DNA from: Halobacillus ihumii
GTDB lineage: Bacteria; Bacillota; Bacilli; Bacillales; Halobacillaceae
Direction of reading: 5' to 3'
NCBI RefSeq assembly: GCF_902726645.1
Contig: NZ_CACVAO010000001.1
Span: 3,854,636 to 3,918,635, forward strand
DNA: 64,000 nucleotides
Shown: positions 9,489 through 19,422 of the stretch, piece after piece
How positions within the stretch are numbered: position 1 is the stretch's first letter
Layout: the number at the start of each line of letters is the position of its first letter
Notes under the pieces: model-generated
Database searches by the model: none
Seen by the model: the letters and a program-made list of their open reading frames with translations, nothing else
Told to the model about the DNA's origin: nothing
Translations under genes and position numbers: made by a program

Positions 9489-9530
9489 AAAAGGCCCTAC
9501 ACAGCATTGTAGCGGCCTTGTTTATTTTAT
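9489..9530. terminator. Bidirectional terminator between rsfA and ylbP
   Basis: Inverted repeat AAGGCCCTACA / TGTAGCGGCCTT (one bulge), T-rich tail on the plus strand and A-run on the other side. Confidence 0.88.
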
Positions 9531-9531
9531 A

Positions 9532-10008
9532 TTAAACTTCTCTTTCTTTTACACCTGAAGGCATCCAGATCAGCGGGTTCTCACCGAGGTCACGCCCAAC
9601 ATCGTAATGAGCCTTTTGGAAGTCCATTTTTTCCCAGAAAGAGTGGGATTTAATTCTCGGATTTGTCTTGATAGGCAAATTAAAGCTTTTCGCGAAATCT
9701 ACCATTGCTTTTCCGAATCCTTGGTCACGATAGTCTGGCAGTACTTCTAATTTCCAAAGCTCCAAGTAGTCTTGTGGCGGGTTAAAGTAATGATCGTATT
9801 TCGCCCGGACACGATAAAGGCTCATCCTGCCCGCTAAAGCGTTTCCAAAGTAGACTCCGAAGAAAGGTGACTCGCTGTCATTCTCGACAATGTTGCTTTC
9901 AAGGTCTTCGAGCATCGCTAATTCTTGATTGCCATATTCTTTAAATCGTTTAAATTCTTCTAATGTTTTATAATTAACTAATAATGGCTGAACTTTATGC
10001 TTCGTCAT
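9532..10008 (-). CDS. ylbP: YlbP, GNAT family N-acetyltransferase
   Basis: 158-residue GNAT-fold acetyltransferase of unknown substrate, closely matching B. subtilis YlbP in pattern (LLVNYKTLEEFKRFKEYGNQELAMLEDL). The acetyl-CoA binding segment is VLPDYRDQGFGKAMVDFA, corresponding to the R/QxxGxG/A loop. An upstream extension to 10107 exists, but ATG 10008 has AAGGGGA upstream and matches the known N-terminus. It lies between rsfA and panE as in B. subtilis, on the opposite strand. Confidence 0.93.
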   Translation of the reverse strand: MTKHKVQPLLVNYKTLEEFKRFKEYGNQELAMLEDLESNIVENDSESPFFGVYFGNALAGRMSLYRVRAKYDHYFNPPQDYLELWKLEVLPDYRDQGFGKAMVDFAKSFNLPIKTNPRIKSHSFWEKMDFQKAHYDVGRDLGENPLIWMPSGVKEREV

Positions 10009-10173
10009 CACGTGGAATTCCCCTTTCAAAATTCTGTATCTCTCCCTAATTATAATATAAAAATATTCAGAATGAAATGAATGACCCTCATATTTATAAA
10101 AAGCCATTCCCTGTTTTAGCGGAAGTTTGCTACAATAAGGAAAAAAGAGGCTTTAAGGAAATGAGGGAATGCC

Positions 10174-11049
10174 ATGGAAGTGGGAATTATTGGCGGTGGT
10201 GCGATTGGGTTATTGATAGCCTCACACTTACATGAAGTACATAACGTAACTCTTTATGTCAAACGGGAGGAACAGCGTAATCGTCTATCCAGGGAGGGCG
10301 TATCTTGTTCTTCGTTACCTCATCCCGCCCCTGTAGACGTTGAGTTGTTTGCAGGTCAGCAATTGGAACATGACTTGGTTATACTTGCTGTTAAACAGCG
10401 GTCTCTATCTTCAATCATTGACAATCTACGTACAGAAGCTCCATTACTTTTTCTGCAAAATGGAATGAACCATCTCGACCTCGTTTCCCATTTATCTAAT
10501 CCATGCCTGATCGGAGTTGTGGAGCATGGGGCTCTTAAGGAAAGTGATACGGCCGTTCATCATAAGGGCCTAGGGAAAATACTAATCGCTCCTCATCATG
10601 GAGGAGAAGTGATTGAAAAGTGGGCAGCAAGATTATCAACTGATGCGTTTTTGTTTAAAGCTGAAAAAGCATACTTTCCGATCATGGCCGACAAACTAGT
10701 GGTAAACACAGTCATCAATCCTTTGACAGCTCTTTTTCACGTTTCCAATAACATGATTATGGACAACCCTTCGATTCAATCATTGGCTAAACAGCTGTGC
10801 AGCGAAGCGTGCTCTGTTCTTAATCTTTCCTACCCCGACCAATGGGATCGTGTTGCCGCTGTGGCTTGCAATACGGGAGAGAATCAATCATCAATGCTTC
10901 AAGATATTCGGCTTGGAAGGAAAACAGAAGTGGACGCCATTTGCGGGTATATTGTGAACGCAGGTAAGGGAGAGGTCCCTTTCCATGAGTTTGTAACGGA
11001 AGCGATTCATGCCTTGGAAATACGATCGGCTAAAGGAGAAGCGCAATGA
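10174..11049 (+). CDS. panE: 2-dehydropantoate 2-reductase (ketopantoate reductase)
   Basis: NADPH-dependent reduction of ketopantoate to pantoate in pantothenate and CoA synthesis. The 291-residue protein begins with a Rossmann loop GGGAIG at 7-12. The ADKLVVNTVINPL segment contains the conserved lysine of the C-terminal ketopantoate-binding domain. An extended -10 (TGCTACAAT, 10128-10136) lies upstream. The downstream DUF3397 gene overlaps by four bases (ATGA), so the two are coupled. Confidence 0.94.
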   Translation: MEVGIIGGGAIGLLIASHLHEVHNVTLYVKREEQRNRLSREGVSCSSLPHPAPVDVELFAGQQLEHDLVILAVKQRSLSSIIDNLRTEAPLLFLQNGMNHLDLVSHLSNPCLIGVVEHGALKESDTAVHHKGLGKILIAPHHGGEVIEKWAARLSTDAFLFKAEKAYFPIMADKLVVNTVINPLTALFHVSNNMIMDNPSIQSLAKQLCSEACSVLNLSYPDQWDRVAAVACNTGENQSSMLQDIRLGRKTEVDAICGYIVNAGKGEVPFHEFVTEAIHALEIRSAKGEAQ

Positions 11050-11426
11050 TTAATTTCCTCAGCTATATTATTGCTGCTTTAGTAACCATGCCGCTGTTAT
11101 TTTTATTGATAAGTTACTTTTTTGCGATGAAATGGCACCGTTATAAGAAAAGAGCTGTCCGGCAGTGCACACAATTTACGGTTCCGTTTCTAGTATTAGC
11201 AATTCACGTCTTGCTGCTTGTCTTATTTGAGGAGAGTTACTGGTCCTGGATTATTATTTTTTTACTGGTCATTCTAAGCTTATCTGTTATTATTCAATAT
11301 AAAGTATATGAAGAGGTACAACTGGGGCGGTCGTTCATTGTATTTCTGAGGCTTAGCTTTGTTGTACTGCTGGTTGTGTACATGGGCTTGACGGTATATG
11401 GGCTGGCTGACAGGCTGTTTCTCTGA
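11046..11426 (+). CDS. DUF3397 family membrane protein
   Basis: 126-residue protein with about four hydrophobic segments (roughly 5-27, 44-62, 66-84, 98-120). It matches the DUF3397 family found between panE and bshC in many Bacillaceae. Function unknown. It overlaps panE by four bases and so is co-transcribed with it. Confidence 0.85.
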   Translation: MINFLSYIIAALVTMPLLFLLISYFFAMKWHRYKKRAVRQCTQFTVPFLVLAIHVLLLVLFEESYWSWIIIFLLVILSLSVIIQYKVYEEVQLGRSFIVFLRLSFVVLLVVYMGLTVYGLADRLFL

Positions 11427-11582
11427 AAAATTTTAGAGGTTAAGCGAAGGCAACACAAGGTTTTTCTAATTATTACCGAAGAGATATGTTTTTTAGCAAA
11501 CAGATTAGGTGAACTCTCCGGCGCTTTTTTGTACAATACATAAGGGTACATAACAACCTGAGCATAAAAGGAGACGTTCATC

Positions 11583-13208
11583 ATGCGAATCGATCCCGTC
11601 AAACTAAATCAGAAGAATGTTTTAGTAGACGATTATTTAAATCATTATAAAAATGTAGAAGATAAATTTGAATACAACCCTCATCATGAAGATACGTTAC
11701 GAAAGCGGGCTGAGTATGTGCAGGAGCGCACATACAATCGTAACGGCTTGGCGGATACACTCACTGAGATGAATGAACAGTGGGAGGCTCCTTCGCACAC
11801 CTTCACCATGATTGAAAAACTTAGAAATGACAAGACGATGGCCGTAGTGGCTGGACAGCAGGCTGGGCTGTTGACGGGGCCTTTATACACCATTCATAAA
11901 ATCATTTCAGTGATTCAGCTCGCAAAACAACAGGAGAAGGAGCTTGGCACACCTGTCATTCCAATCTTTTGGATTGCCGGGGAAGACCATGATTTTGCTG
12001 AAATCAATCACGTGATGATGAAGAGCGAACAAAGAATGAAGAAAATTCAGCTGCAGGCTCAAAATGATCAGAAAGCTTCCGTGTCAGATTTGCCTTTTGA
12101 TCGTGAAGCCGTAGACTCCTGGTTGAAGAAGGTTTTCGCTGAGGTTAAGGAAACCGAAATTACACGCGACTTTTACCAAACAGTGGTCAGCCACATGAAA
12201 CTTTCCTCAAGTTACAGTGAGTTCTTCGCACGTTTGCTCTATACTCTGTTTAATGAAGAAGGTTTAATCATTGTAGATGCGCATCACCAGGGCATCCGTC
12301 GACTGGAATCTGGGTATTTTGAGCAGATGATTCATGAAAATGAAACCATTGCAGAAGGCGTATGGGCAGCGATTCAGCGAAACAGACAGCAAGGATATCC
12401 GGTATCGTTAGATAGTGAGGCCGATGATGCTCATTTGTTCTATCATCACAACGGCGAACGAGTCTTGCTTGCGAGAGCCGAGGAAGGAAGTTTCCGTGGT
12501 AAAAAGAATGAGCTGGAGAAGACCAAAACAGAACTGCTTCAAATCGCACAGGAATCGCCTTGGCAATTAAGTAACAACGTGGTCACAAGACCTCTTATGC
12601 AGGAATTTTTGCTTCCTGTTCTTTCTTTCATTGGCGGACCTGGTGAAATTAGCTATTGGTCTGTGCTCAAACCAGCTTTTCAAGCAGTAGGGTTACAAAT
12701 GCCGCCTGTTTATCCGCGACTATCTTTTACGCTGGTTGATCGAAAGACTGAGGTAGCGCTTCGTGAGCTGCAGCTGGACATGAAGAAAGTTCTAGAACAT
12801 GGGACTGCGAGTGAGAAGGTGAAATGGCTGGCGGCAGCGAGCAACCCGCCTATTGAACAGATGAGCGAGCAGATTAAACAAGAGATGGCAAGCATACACC
12901 AGCCGCTTCGTGAAAAAGCGTCTGAACTCGGCCCTGACCTAGAGGCGCTGGGAGAGAAGAATTTAGACTATATCAAGCAAATGGTGGAGTTTTTAGAACA
13001 TCGGATGCTTCAATCGATTGAAGAAAAATATCAACGAGAGATGAAGACATTCAAAGAACTGGATCTGCTGCTTCATCCCGAAGGAGGATTACAAGAGAGG
13101 GTGTGGAACATCACTCCATGGGTGAACACGTATGGAATGGATGTGTTTAAGCGAATCAACGATCATCAGCTTTCCTTTACTCATCCGCATTATGTGGTGT
13201 ATGTGTGA
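11583..13208 (+). CDS. bshC: BshC, bacillithiol biosynthesis cysteine-adding enzyme
   Basis: Putative last enzyme of bacillithiol synthesis, adding cysteine to glucosaminyl-malate. The 541 residues match B. subtilis YllA in length. Recognisable blocks are AVVAGQQAGLLTGPLYTIHK near 80-100, IFWIAGEDHDFAEINH near 125-140, and FIGGPGEISYW in the C-terminal half. An AAAAGGAG ribosome binding site precedes ATG 11583. It sits alone between the panE unit and mraZ. Bacillithiol is the main low-molecular-weight thiol of this group. Confidence 0.95.
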   Translation: MRIDPVKLNQKNVLVDDYLNHYKNVEDKFEYNPHHEDTLRKRAEYVQERTYNRNGLADTLTEMNEQWEAPSHTFTMIEKLRNDKTMAVVAGQQAGLLTGPLYTIHKIISVIQLAKQQEKELGTPVIPIFWIAGEDHDFAEINHVMMKSEQRMKKIQLQAQNDQKASVSDLPFDREAVDSWLKKVFAEVKETEITRDFYQTVVSHMKLSSSYSEFFARLLYTLFNEEGLIIVDAHHQGIRRLESGYFEQMIHENETIAEGVWAAIQRNRQQGYPVSLDSEADDAHLFYHHNGERVLLARAEEGSFRGKKNELEKTKTELLQIAQESPWQLSNNVVTRPLMQEFLLPVLSFIGGPGEISYWSVLKPAFQAVGLQMPPVYPRLSFTLVDRKTEVALRELQLDMKKVLEHGTASEKVKWLAAASNPPIEQMSEQIKQEMASIHQPLREKASELGPDLEALGEKNLDYIKQMVEFLEHRMLQSIEEKYQREMKTFKELDLLLHPEGGLQERVWNITPWVNTYGMDVFKRINDHQLSFTHPHYVVYV

Positions 13209-13256
13209 ATCCCTCCACAATCCCCCACAATGAAAAAATAAAATAAAAACCTTGAA

Positions 13257-13290
13257 AATCTTGCCCCTCCAGGCAGGATTTTTTTATTAT
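13257..13290 (+). terminator. Terminator after bshC
   Basis: AATCTTGCC / GGCAGGATT stem with loop CCTCCA, followed by seven Ts. Confidence 0.92.
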
Positions 13291-13310
13291 TTAAAGAATG
13301 ATAAAAAAGT

Positions 13311-13340
13311 AAGTGGTGAAAAGTGGAGCGATGTGGTAGG
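13311..13340 (+). promoter_or_regulatory. Three GTGG boxes, predicted MraZ operator
   Basis: GTGG occurs at 13313, 13323 and 13333, exactly 10 bp apart, 28 bases before mraZ. MraZ proteins bind closely spaced direct repeats with a G-rich core upstream of their own gene (TGGG-type boxes in E. coli, AAAGTGG-type in mycoplasmas), so this is the likely autoregulatory site of the dcw cluster. A weak -10 (TAGGAT, 13337-13342) overlaps the last box. Confidence 0.7.
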
Positions 13341-13367
13341 ATGATTGTAGAAGGTGGGGAAGAGTCT

Positions 13368-13799
13368 ATGTTCATGGGCGAATTTCAACATAACATTGAT
13401 ACCAAAGGACGAATTATCGTACCTTCTAAATTTCGTGATGAACTCCAGGACGGCTTTGTGCTGACAAGGGGTTTGGACCAATGTTTATTTGCCTATCCTA
13501 TGAATGAGTGGAAGCTGCTTGAAGAGAAACTGAAAAAGCTTCCATTAACGAAGAAAGACGCCCGCGCCTTCACGCGGTTTTTCTTATCCGGGGCTGTTGA
13601 ATGTGAAGTAGACAAGCAGGGAAGAATTAATATCCCTCCACCGCTTCGAAAGCACGCTCTGCTCGATAAGGAATGTGTCGTTATTGGTGTTTCCAACCGT
13701 ATTGAATTCTGGAGTAAGGATCAGTGGGAAACGTATTTCGAAGCATCCGAAGAATCTTTCTCTGAGATTGCAGAAAATATGCTTGATTTTGATATTTGA
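13368..13799 (+). CDS. mraZ: MraZ, transcriptional regulator of the dcw cluster
   Basis: 143-residue protein with two SpoVT-AbrB-type swapped-hairpin domains (about 7-50 and 78-121), forming a ring-shaped DNA-binding protein. The start [23 protein letters not shown] is characteristic. ATG 13368 has GAAGGTGGGG upstream; the longer frame from 13323 runs through the operator and is rejected. It is the first gene of the division and cell wall cluster, 24 bases before rsmH. Confidence 0.96.
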   Translation: MFMGEFQHNIDTKGRIIVPSKFRDELQDGFVLTRGLDQCLFAYPMNEWKLLEEKLKKLPLTKKDARAFTRFFLSGAVECEVDKQGRINIPPPLRKHALLDKECVVIGVSNRIEFWSKDQWETYFEASEESFSEIAENMLDFDI

Positions 13800-13823
13800 T
13801 TGATAGAAGAAACGAGTGAGTAG

Positions 13824-14804
13824 ATGTTCGAACATTATAGTGTGTTAAAAGAAGAAACGATAAAAGGGTTACATATTCGACCGAATGGTGTGTATGTTGA
13901 CTGTACGTTGGGAGGAGGAGGTCACGCAGAAGAGATCGCTTCCCGGCTCGGGGAAGGCGGACAGTTAATCGCCTTTGACCAGGATGAGCATGCACTAGAA
14001 GCGGCACGAGAGAGATTAGCCCCTTATCGTGAACGAATCACCTTTGTTCATGCCAACTTCAGGCAATTGGAAGAGAAATTGGCAGAACTAAGCTATGACC
14101 AGGTGGATGGAATTGTTTATGACCTTGGCGTCTCAAGTCCGCAGCTCGATGTGGCTGAGCGTGGGTTTAGTTATCATAATGATGCTCCACTCGATATGAG
14201 GATGAACCAGTCAGATGAATTATCAGCGTGGCATGTGATTAATGAATGGCCTTATGAAGACCTCGTACGCATCTTCTTTAAATATGGAGAAGAAAAATTT
14301 TCTAAACAGATTGCCAGGAAAATTGAGGCAGCGAGAGAGCAGCAGGCGATAGATACGACAGATCAGCTTGTAGACCTCATTAAAGAAGGGATTCCGGCTC
14401 CGGCACGCAGAAAAGGCGGGCACCCCGCTAAACGAGTGTTTCAGGCCATCAGAATCGCTGTGAATGACGAGCTGGGGGCTTTTCAGGATACCCTGCATCA
14501 GGCAGCTAGAGTGGTAGGGGTAGAAGGACGAATCGCTGTCATCACCTTCCATTCACTTGAAGATCGATTGTGCAAACAAACCTTTAAGAAATGGAGTTCG
14601 AATCCTCCATTGCCAAAGAATATTCCAGTGATTCCGGAGGACAAACAGCCTCCATTTACTTTAATTACGAGAAAACCTATTACAGCAGATAACGATGAAC
14701 TTGAAGACAATAGACGATCACGATCAGCCAAGCTCCGTGTAGTAGAAAAAGTGAAACCGTGGTCAGAAGAATTTAAATTTGAAGAAGGGTGGAAGCAAAC
14801 ATGA
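13824..14804 (+). CDS. rsmH: RsmH (MraW), 16S rRNA (cytosine1402-N4)-methyltransferase
   Basis: SAM-dependent methylation of C1402 in the ribosomal P site. The 326-residue protein begins [10 protein letters not shown] and has the SAM loop [13 protein letters not shown] (GGGGH at 30-34). Further blocks are [15 protein letters not shown], and [18 protein letters not shown] in the C-terminal half. It overlaps ftsL by four bases. Standard second gene of the cluster. Confidence 0.97.
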   Translation: MFEHYSVLKEETIKGLHIRPNGVYVDCTLGGGGHAEEIASRLGEGGQLIAFDQDEHALEAARERLAPYRERITFVHANFRQLEEKLAELSYDQVDGIVYDLGVSSPQLDVAERGFSYHNDAPLDMRMNQSDELSAWHVINEWPYEDLVRIFFKYGEEKFSKQIARKIEAAREQQAIDTTDQLVDLIKEGIPAPARRKGGHPAKRVFQAIRIAVNDELGAFQDTLHQAARVVGVEGRIAVITFHSLEDRLCKQTFKKWSSNPPLPKNIPVIPEDKQPPFTLITRKPITADNDELEDNRRSRSAKLRVVEKVKPWSEEFKFEEGWKQT

Positions 14805-15166
14805 GCACTGAAAGAGTAAGAGATTTGCAACAGCCTGTACAAGAACCGAATAAGCAGCAGCCCAAAGTAAAAGTTCATAAGAAGCAATGGATCAGTACGG
14901 GAGAAAAGTTTTTATACAGTGCTTTTACAGGAGTCGTCGTTGCTGCTTCTATCTTTATGGTTAACTTTACCTCTTCGACAGATACGCTAAACCGAAATAT
15001 TCAGCAACTTGAACAGGAAGTAGAGCAGCAGGCAGCACACAATGAAACCCTTGCTTACCAAGTAAAAGAACTAAGCAACCCGGACCGTATCCTGGAGATT
15101 GCCAAAGAACACGGCCTTGACATTCAGAATGCTAAAGTGAAGCAGGCAGGCTACTTAGGAAACTAA
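14801..15166 (+). CDS. ftsL: FtsL, cell division protein
   Basis: 121-residue bitopic membrane protein of the divisome. A basic cytoplasmic tail (1-40) is followed by one transmembrane segment (about 44-64) and an extracellular coiled-coil/leucine-zipper region (about 70-105, [22 protein letters not shown]). It works with DivIC, DivIB and PBP2B at the septum. Start ATG 14801 (MSTERVRDL) overlaps the rsmH stop and has GAAGGGTGG upstream. Confidence 0.93.
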   Translation: MSTERVRDLQQPVQEPNKQQPKVKVHKKQWISTGEKFLYSAFTGVVVAASIFMVNFTSSTDTLNRNIQQLEQEVEQQAAHNETLAYQVKELSNPDRILEIAKEHGLDIQNAKVKQAGYLGN

Positions 15167-15188
15167 CTCCATAGAAGGTGGTGTCTTT

Positions 15189-17327
15189 ATGAAAAGTGCC
15201 AATACACATAAAGGTGCCGCTTTGTTGATCATTCTTTTTTCAATCATGTTCCTTATTATTGCCGGGCGATTTCTTTATATTGAAACAACGGCTGAAGTAG
15301 AAGGGGTTAACCTGGAGAAATGGGCTGAAGAAAGCCGAACAACTTCCTATCAGTTGGACGCAAGCCGCGGTAAAATTTTTGACAAAAACGGAATGGTGTT
15401 GGCGTACGATCGTCCCACCTACCGTTTATATGCAATTGTTGATCCTGCTTTTACTACTAATAAGGAGGATCCTAAACACGTAGATGATATTCAGGAAACA
15501 GCCTCAAAGCTGGCTCCAATATTAGATATGGATGCTGCAAAGATGGCCGAGACGATGAAGGAAGCACAGGAAGCTGGAAGTTTTCAGGTTGAGTTTGGAA
15601 GTAAAGGCCGGGAGATCTCCCGCAAGACTATGAAGAAAATTAAGGAAATGGATTTAAGCGGAATAAAGTTTGATCAAAGATCTAAGCGGTATTATCCAAA
15701 CGGAAAATTTGCCTCGCACATCATCGGTTTTGCCCGAACGGAAAACGGACATATCAACGGTGTGACTGGCGTTGAGAAACAGTTGGAGGAATATTTAGAA
15801 GGTGAAAAAGGTAAAATTTCCTATGAACGTGATAAATATGGAGTAAAGCTTCTGGATCCGAACGAAATATTGAAACCGCCGGATGATGGTGAAAATGTTC
15901 ATCTTACCATTGACCAGAAAATCCAAACATTCCTCGAGGATGCGATGTCTTCTGTCCAAGAACAGTACAAGCCAAAGAAAATCATGGCAGCTGTTATGGA
16001 CCCGGAGACTGGGCAAATTCTGGCCATGAGTAACCGGCCAAGTTATAATCCGAATGATATTGGTGATGTGGAAAACTGGTATAATGACGTGATTTCCTAT
16101 CCATTTGAACCAGGATCTACAATGAAAATGTTCACGTGGGCCGCTGCGATTGAAGAAGGGGTCTATAATGGAAAGGAAAAATTCAAATCCGGTTCATATG
16201 ATATCGGTGAGAATTACAGAGCGATTCATGATCACAATTACGAAGGATGGGGAGAAATTACCTTTAATGAAGGGTTTAGACGTTCCTCTAATGTGGCTGC
16301 AGCCAAGTTGGCAATGGAGAAGATTGGACCACAGACATTTAGAGAGTATCTGTCAGACTTCCATTTTGATCAGAAAACAGGGATAGACTTACCTGGCGAA
16401 GCGAAAGGAAAGATCCTCTACAAGTGGCCGATTGAGAAAGTGACGACATCATTTGGACAAGGGACGACGACGACACCGATTCAATTGATGACCGCCGCGA
16501 CTTCGATCGCAAATGATGGGGAAATGATGCGTCCGTATGTGCTCTCCAAAATCACCGGAAGTGATTCAGACAAAACGATTGAAATTAGTGAACCTGAAGT
16601 CATAGGCGAGCCGATTTCTGCTGAAACTGCTAAAAAAATGCGTGATTTATTAGGCAGCGTTGTAACAGGTGAACATGGGACAGGAGCTCCCTATAAGTTA
16701 GGAGATTATTCTGTAGCCGGGAAAACGGGTACAGCCCAAATTCCAAGTCCTGACGGCGGGTATATGACTGGAAGAGAGAATTACATCTTCTCTTTCCTTG
16801 GAATGGCGCCTAAAAAAGATCCGGAACTTCTTATGTACGTGGCTGTACAGCAGCCAGAGCTTGAACCGACTGAAACTGGATCTGCACCTGTGTCATATAT
16901 CTTTAATACCGTAATGGAGAACAGTCTGCATTATCTTGATATTAATCCAGATAAAAATAATGATCAGCAGGTGAAAACACAAGAGCTTCAAGATGTGACA
17001 AACATGTCTACAAAAGATGCCGTGGCTCAATTACAGAAAACATATGAGCATGTTTCCGTCGTAGGGAATGGTGGGAAAGTAGAGGCCACCCTCCCAGAAG
17101 CAGGGACGACAACGCTGAATGGCGAGCGTATTATTGTCATTACTGATCAGCCCACGATGCCTGACCTTACTGGATGGTCGTTACGGGATGTCCAAAGGCT
17201 GGCAGACTATTTTAATTTAAAAATGGAAACTATGGGTAGTGGATACGTTGTGAAACAAAGCATCGAAAAAGGTTCTAAATTAAAAGGTGATGGTTATTTG
17301 GTGGTCGAACTTTCGCCGCCGCAGTAA
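15189..17327 (+). CDS. pbpB: PBP2B, septal peptidoglycan transpeptidase
   Basis: 712-residue class B penicillin-binding protein essential for division. It has an N-terminal membrane anchor (about 10-26), a dimerisation domain, and a transpeptidase domain with STMK at 310-313 (nucleophile Ser310), an SSN motif (RRSSNVAAAK) and KTGT at 512-515. Two PASTA domains follow (about 590-712). Ribosome binding site AAGGTGGTG. Its neighbours ftsL and spoVD are as in B. subtilis. Confidence 0.96.
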   Translation: MKSANTHKGAALLIILFSIMFLIIAGRFLYIETTAEVEGVNLEKWAEESRTTSYQLDASRGKIFDKNGMVLAYDRPTYRLYAIVDPAFTTNKEDPKHVDDIQETASKLAPILDMDAAKMAETMKEAQEAGSFQVEFGSKGREISRKTMKKIKEMDLSGIKFDQRSKRYYPNGKFASHIIGFARTENGHINGVTGVEKQLEEYLEGEKGKISYERDKYGVKLLDPNEILKPPDDGENVHLTIDQKIQTFLEDAMSSVQEQYKPKKIMAAVMDPETGQILAMSNRPSYNPNDIGDVENWYNDVISYPFEPGSTMKMFTWAAAIEEGVYNGKEKFKSGSYDIGENYRAIHDHNYEGWGEITFNEGFRRSSNVAAAKLAMEKIGPQTFREYLSDFHFDQKTGIDLPGEAKGKILYKWPIEKVTTSFGQGTTTTPIQLMTAATSIANDGEMMRPYVLSKITGSDSDKTIEISEPEVIGEPISAETAKKMRDLLGSVVTGEHGTGAPYKLGDYSVAGKTGTAQIPSPDGGYMTGRENYIFSFLGMAPKKDPELLMYVAVQQPELEPTETGSAPVSYIFNTVMENSLHYLDINPDKNNDQQVKTQELQDVTNMSTKDAVAQLQKTYEHVSVVGNGGKVEATLPEAGTTTLNGERIIVITDQPTMPDLTGWSLRDVQRLADYFNLKMETMGSGYVVKQSIEKGSKLKGDGYLVVELSPPQ

Positions 17328-17411
17328 CCCTAAATGAGCAGTGTTCTAATCGTTCTGTGATTGCATATAGTGATACAAGCCTACTCTATCGATTTTAAAG
17401 GAGTTATGGAT

Positions 17412-19337
17412 ATGAGGAGAGTATCACAAGTAGTCGTCAGAAAACGTTTAGTCACTGTTTTTTTAGTGGGTTTACTTATTTTTACCACGATCGCTGGCCG
17501 GTTAGGGTACGTTCAATTCGTGTTAAGTGACTTTTTAATCGCTAAGGCCGAAGAATCGTGGGGGAGAGATATCACCTTCGAGCCTGAGCGCGGCAGAATT
17601 TTAGACACGAATGGAAAAGTGCTCGTTGGAAATCAATCAGCCCCTACAGTTATGGTCGTGCCAAGACAAATTAAGAAGCCAGAAGAAACGGCCCAAAAAC
17701 TGGCCAAGATTCTCGATATGACAGTAGAGAAAGCCTATGACCATGTCACAAACAAAGTATCGATCGAGAAAATCAATCCAGAAGGCCGGAAAATATCTGA
17801 AGATCAAGCAGAAGCCATTCAGTCGTTGAACATCCCTGGCGTGTACATAGCTGAAGATTCCAAGCGCTATTACCCACATGGTGCTTTTCTTTCGCATGTA
17901 CTTGGTTTCAGCGGGATAGATAATCAGGGACTGCTGGGACTGGAAGCCTATTATGATGAGAAACTTAGTGGGGAGCAGGGAGCACTTTCGTTCTTTTCTG
18001 ATGCAAAAGGGAAGCGAATGCCCGATATTGCTGATGTGTACGAACCTCCTGTTGATGGAAAGGATCTGCGTCTGACGATTGACTATAAGGTACAGTCGAT
18101 CATTGAGCGGGAGCTGGATTTAGCCGTTGAAAAGTACAACCCTGATGGTGCGCTGGCCATTGCGGTTGACCCGGATACTGGCAAGGTAATGGCTATGTCA
18201 TCGCGGCCTAATTTCCATCCAGGTAATTATCAAAATGTTGATCCATCTGTTTACGACCGAAATTTACCAATCTGGAGTACGTATGAGCCTGGGTCAACGT
18301 TCAAAATCATCACCTTAGCAGCAGCTCTTGAAGAAGATGTAGTTGATTTACATGACGATCATTATCACGATGACGGTTCGATAAAAGTGGATGGGACGAC
18401 CTTGCATTGTTGGAAACGAGGCGGACATGGTGATCAATCCTATCTTGAGGTTGTTCAGAATTCATGTAACCCAGGTTTTGTCACCCTAGGGCAGAAGTTA
18501 GGCACAGAAAGCTTGTTTGAATACATTAATCGATTTGGCTTTGGTCAGAAAACAGGGATCGATTTACAAGGTGAAGGAAAAGGGATCTTATTCAAACCGG
18601 AACGAGTCGGACCTGTCGAATTGGCGACGACAGCTTTCGGTCAAGGGGTATCTGTCACACCGATTCAGCAAGTTATGGCTGTAGCGGCCGCCGTAAACGG
18701 GGGGTACTATTACGAACCTTATGTTCAGGAAGCATGGCTCGACCCAGTGAGCGGTGAAGTTTTGCAAAAAAGTGAACCGGAAATGGAGAGACGAGTCATT
18801 TCGGAGGAAACGTCAGAGCAAGTACGAAAAGCACTTGAAAGCGTTGTGGCAAAAGGAACCGGACGCGGTGCATATGTCGAAGGCTATCGAGTTGGCGGAA
18901 AAACCGGTACCGCCCAGAAGGTGGGGGAAGATGGTCAGTATATGAGCAACAACCATATTGTATCATTTATTGGGTTTGCTCCTGCAGACGATCCTGAACT
19001 CGTCGTTTATCTTGCTATTGATAACCCGAAAAACACGGTCCAGTTTGGGGGCGTCGTTGCGGCTCCGATTGTAGGAAACATCATGGAGGACAGTTTGCGT
19101 TCCTTAGGTGTAAAACCGAGAAAAGACGGTCTCGAGAAAGAATACGCCTGGCCGGAGGAACCACTTGTTGAAGTTCCGGACGTGACTGGGATGGAGAAAA
19201 AAGAACTCACCCAATTTTTAACAACTTTAAAAATTAAAACAAGCGGTGAAGGATCAGAAGTTGTTACTCAGGCGCCAGAAGCCGGAGTGAAGGTGCCGAG
19301 CGGATCCACTATTCGCGTTTACTTGGGTGAGGAATAA
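17412..19337 (+). CDS. spoVD: SpoVD, sporulation-specific penicillin-binding protein
   Basis: 641-residue class B PBP needed for spore cortex synthesis in the mother cell, with a membrane segment at about 14-34, STFK at 295-298, and KTGT at 497-500. A single PASTA domain is at the C-terminus, against two in PBP2B. The block SQVVVRKRLVTVF..RLGYVQFV matches B. subtilis SpoVD closely. ATG 17412 is 8 bases after AAAGGAG; the in-frame ATG at 17406 is only 2 bases from it and less likely. It probably partners SpoVE (24684). Confidence 0.95.
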   Translation: MRRVSQVVVRKRLVTVFLVGLLIFTTIAGRLGYVQFVLSDFLIAKAEESWGRDITFEPERGRILDTNGKVLVGNQSAPTVMVVPRQIKKPEETAQKLAKILDMTVEKAYDHVTNKVSIEKINPEGRKISEDQAEAIQSLNIPGVYIAEDSKRYYPHGAFLSHVLGFSGIDNQGLLGLEAYYDEKLSGEQGALSFFSDAKGKRMPDIADVYEPPVDGKDLRLTIDYKVQSIIERELDLAVEKYNPDGALAIAVDPDTGKVMAMSSRPNFHPGNYQNVDPSVYDRNLPIWSTYEPGSTFKIITLAAALEEDVVDLHDDHYHDDGSIKVDGTTLHCWKRGGHGDQSYLEVVQNSCNPGFVTLGQKLGTESLFEYINRFGFGQKTGIDLQGEGKGILFKPERVGPVELATTAFGQGVSVTPIQQVMAVAAAVNGGYYYEPYVQEAWLDPVSGEVLQKSEPEMERRVISEETSEQVRKALESVVAKGTGRGAYVEGYRVGGKTGTAQKVGEDGQYMSNNHIVSFIGFAPADDPELVVYLAIDNPKNTVQFGGVVAAPIVGNIMEDSLRSLGVKPRKDGLEKEYAWPEEPLVEVPDVTGMEKKELTQFLTTLKIKTSGEGSEVVTQAPEAGVKVPSGSTIRVYLGEE

Positions 19338-19360
19338 GTTGTCAAAATTCATTATAGGAC

Positions 19361-19389
19361 GGTACAGCCGATTATATCTTTGCTATAAT
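19361..19389 (+). promoter_or_regulatory. Extended -10 promoter before murE
   Basis: TGCTATAAT (19381-19389) is a perfect extended -10. A weak -35 (GGTACA, 19361-19366) is 17 bp upstream. It could drive murE and downstream genes independently of the sporulation gene spoVD. Confidence 0.7.
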
Positions 19390-19422
19390 GAATGAGAATG
19401 TGGGAAAGTTAGGATGATTAGA

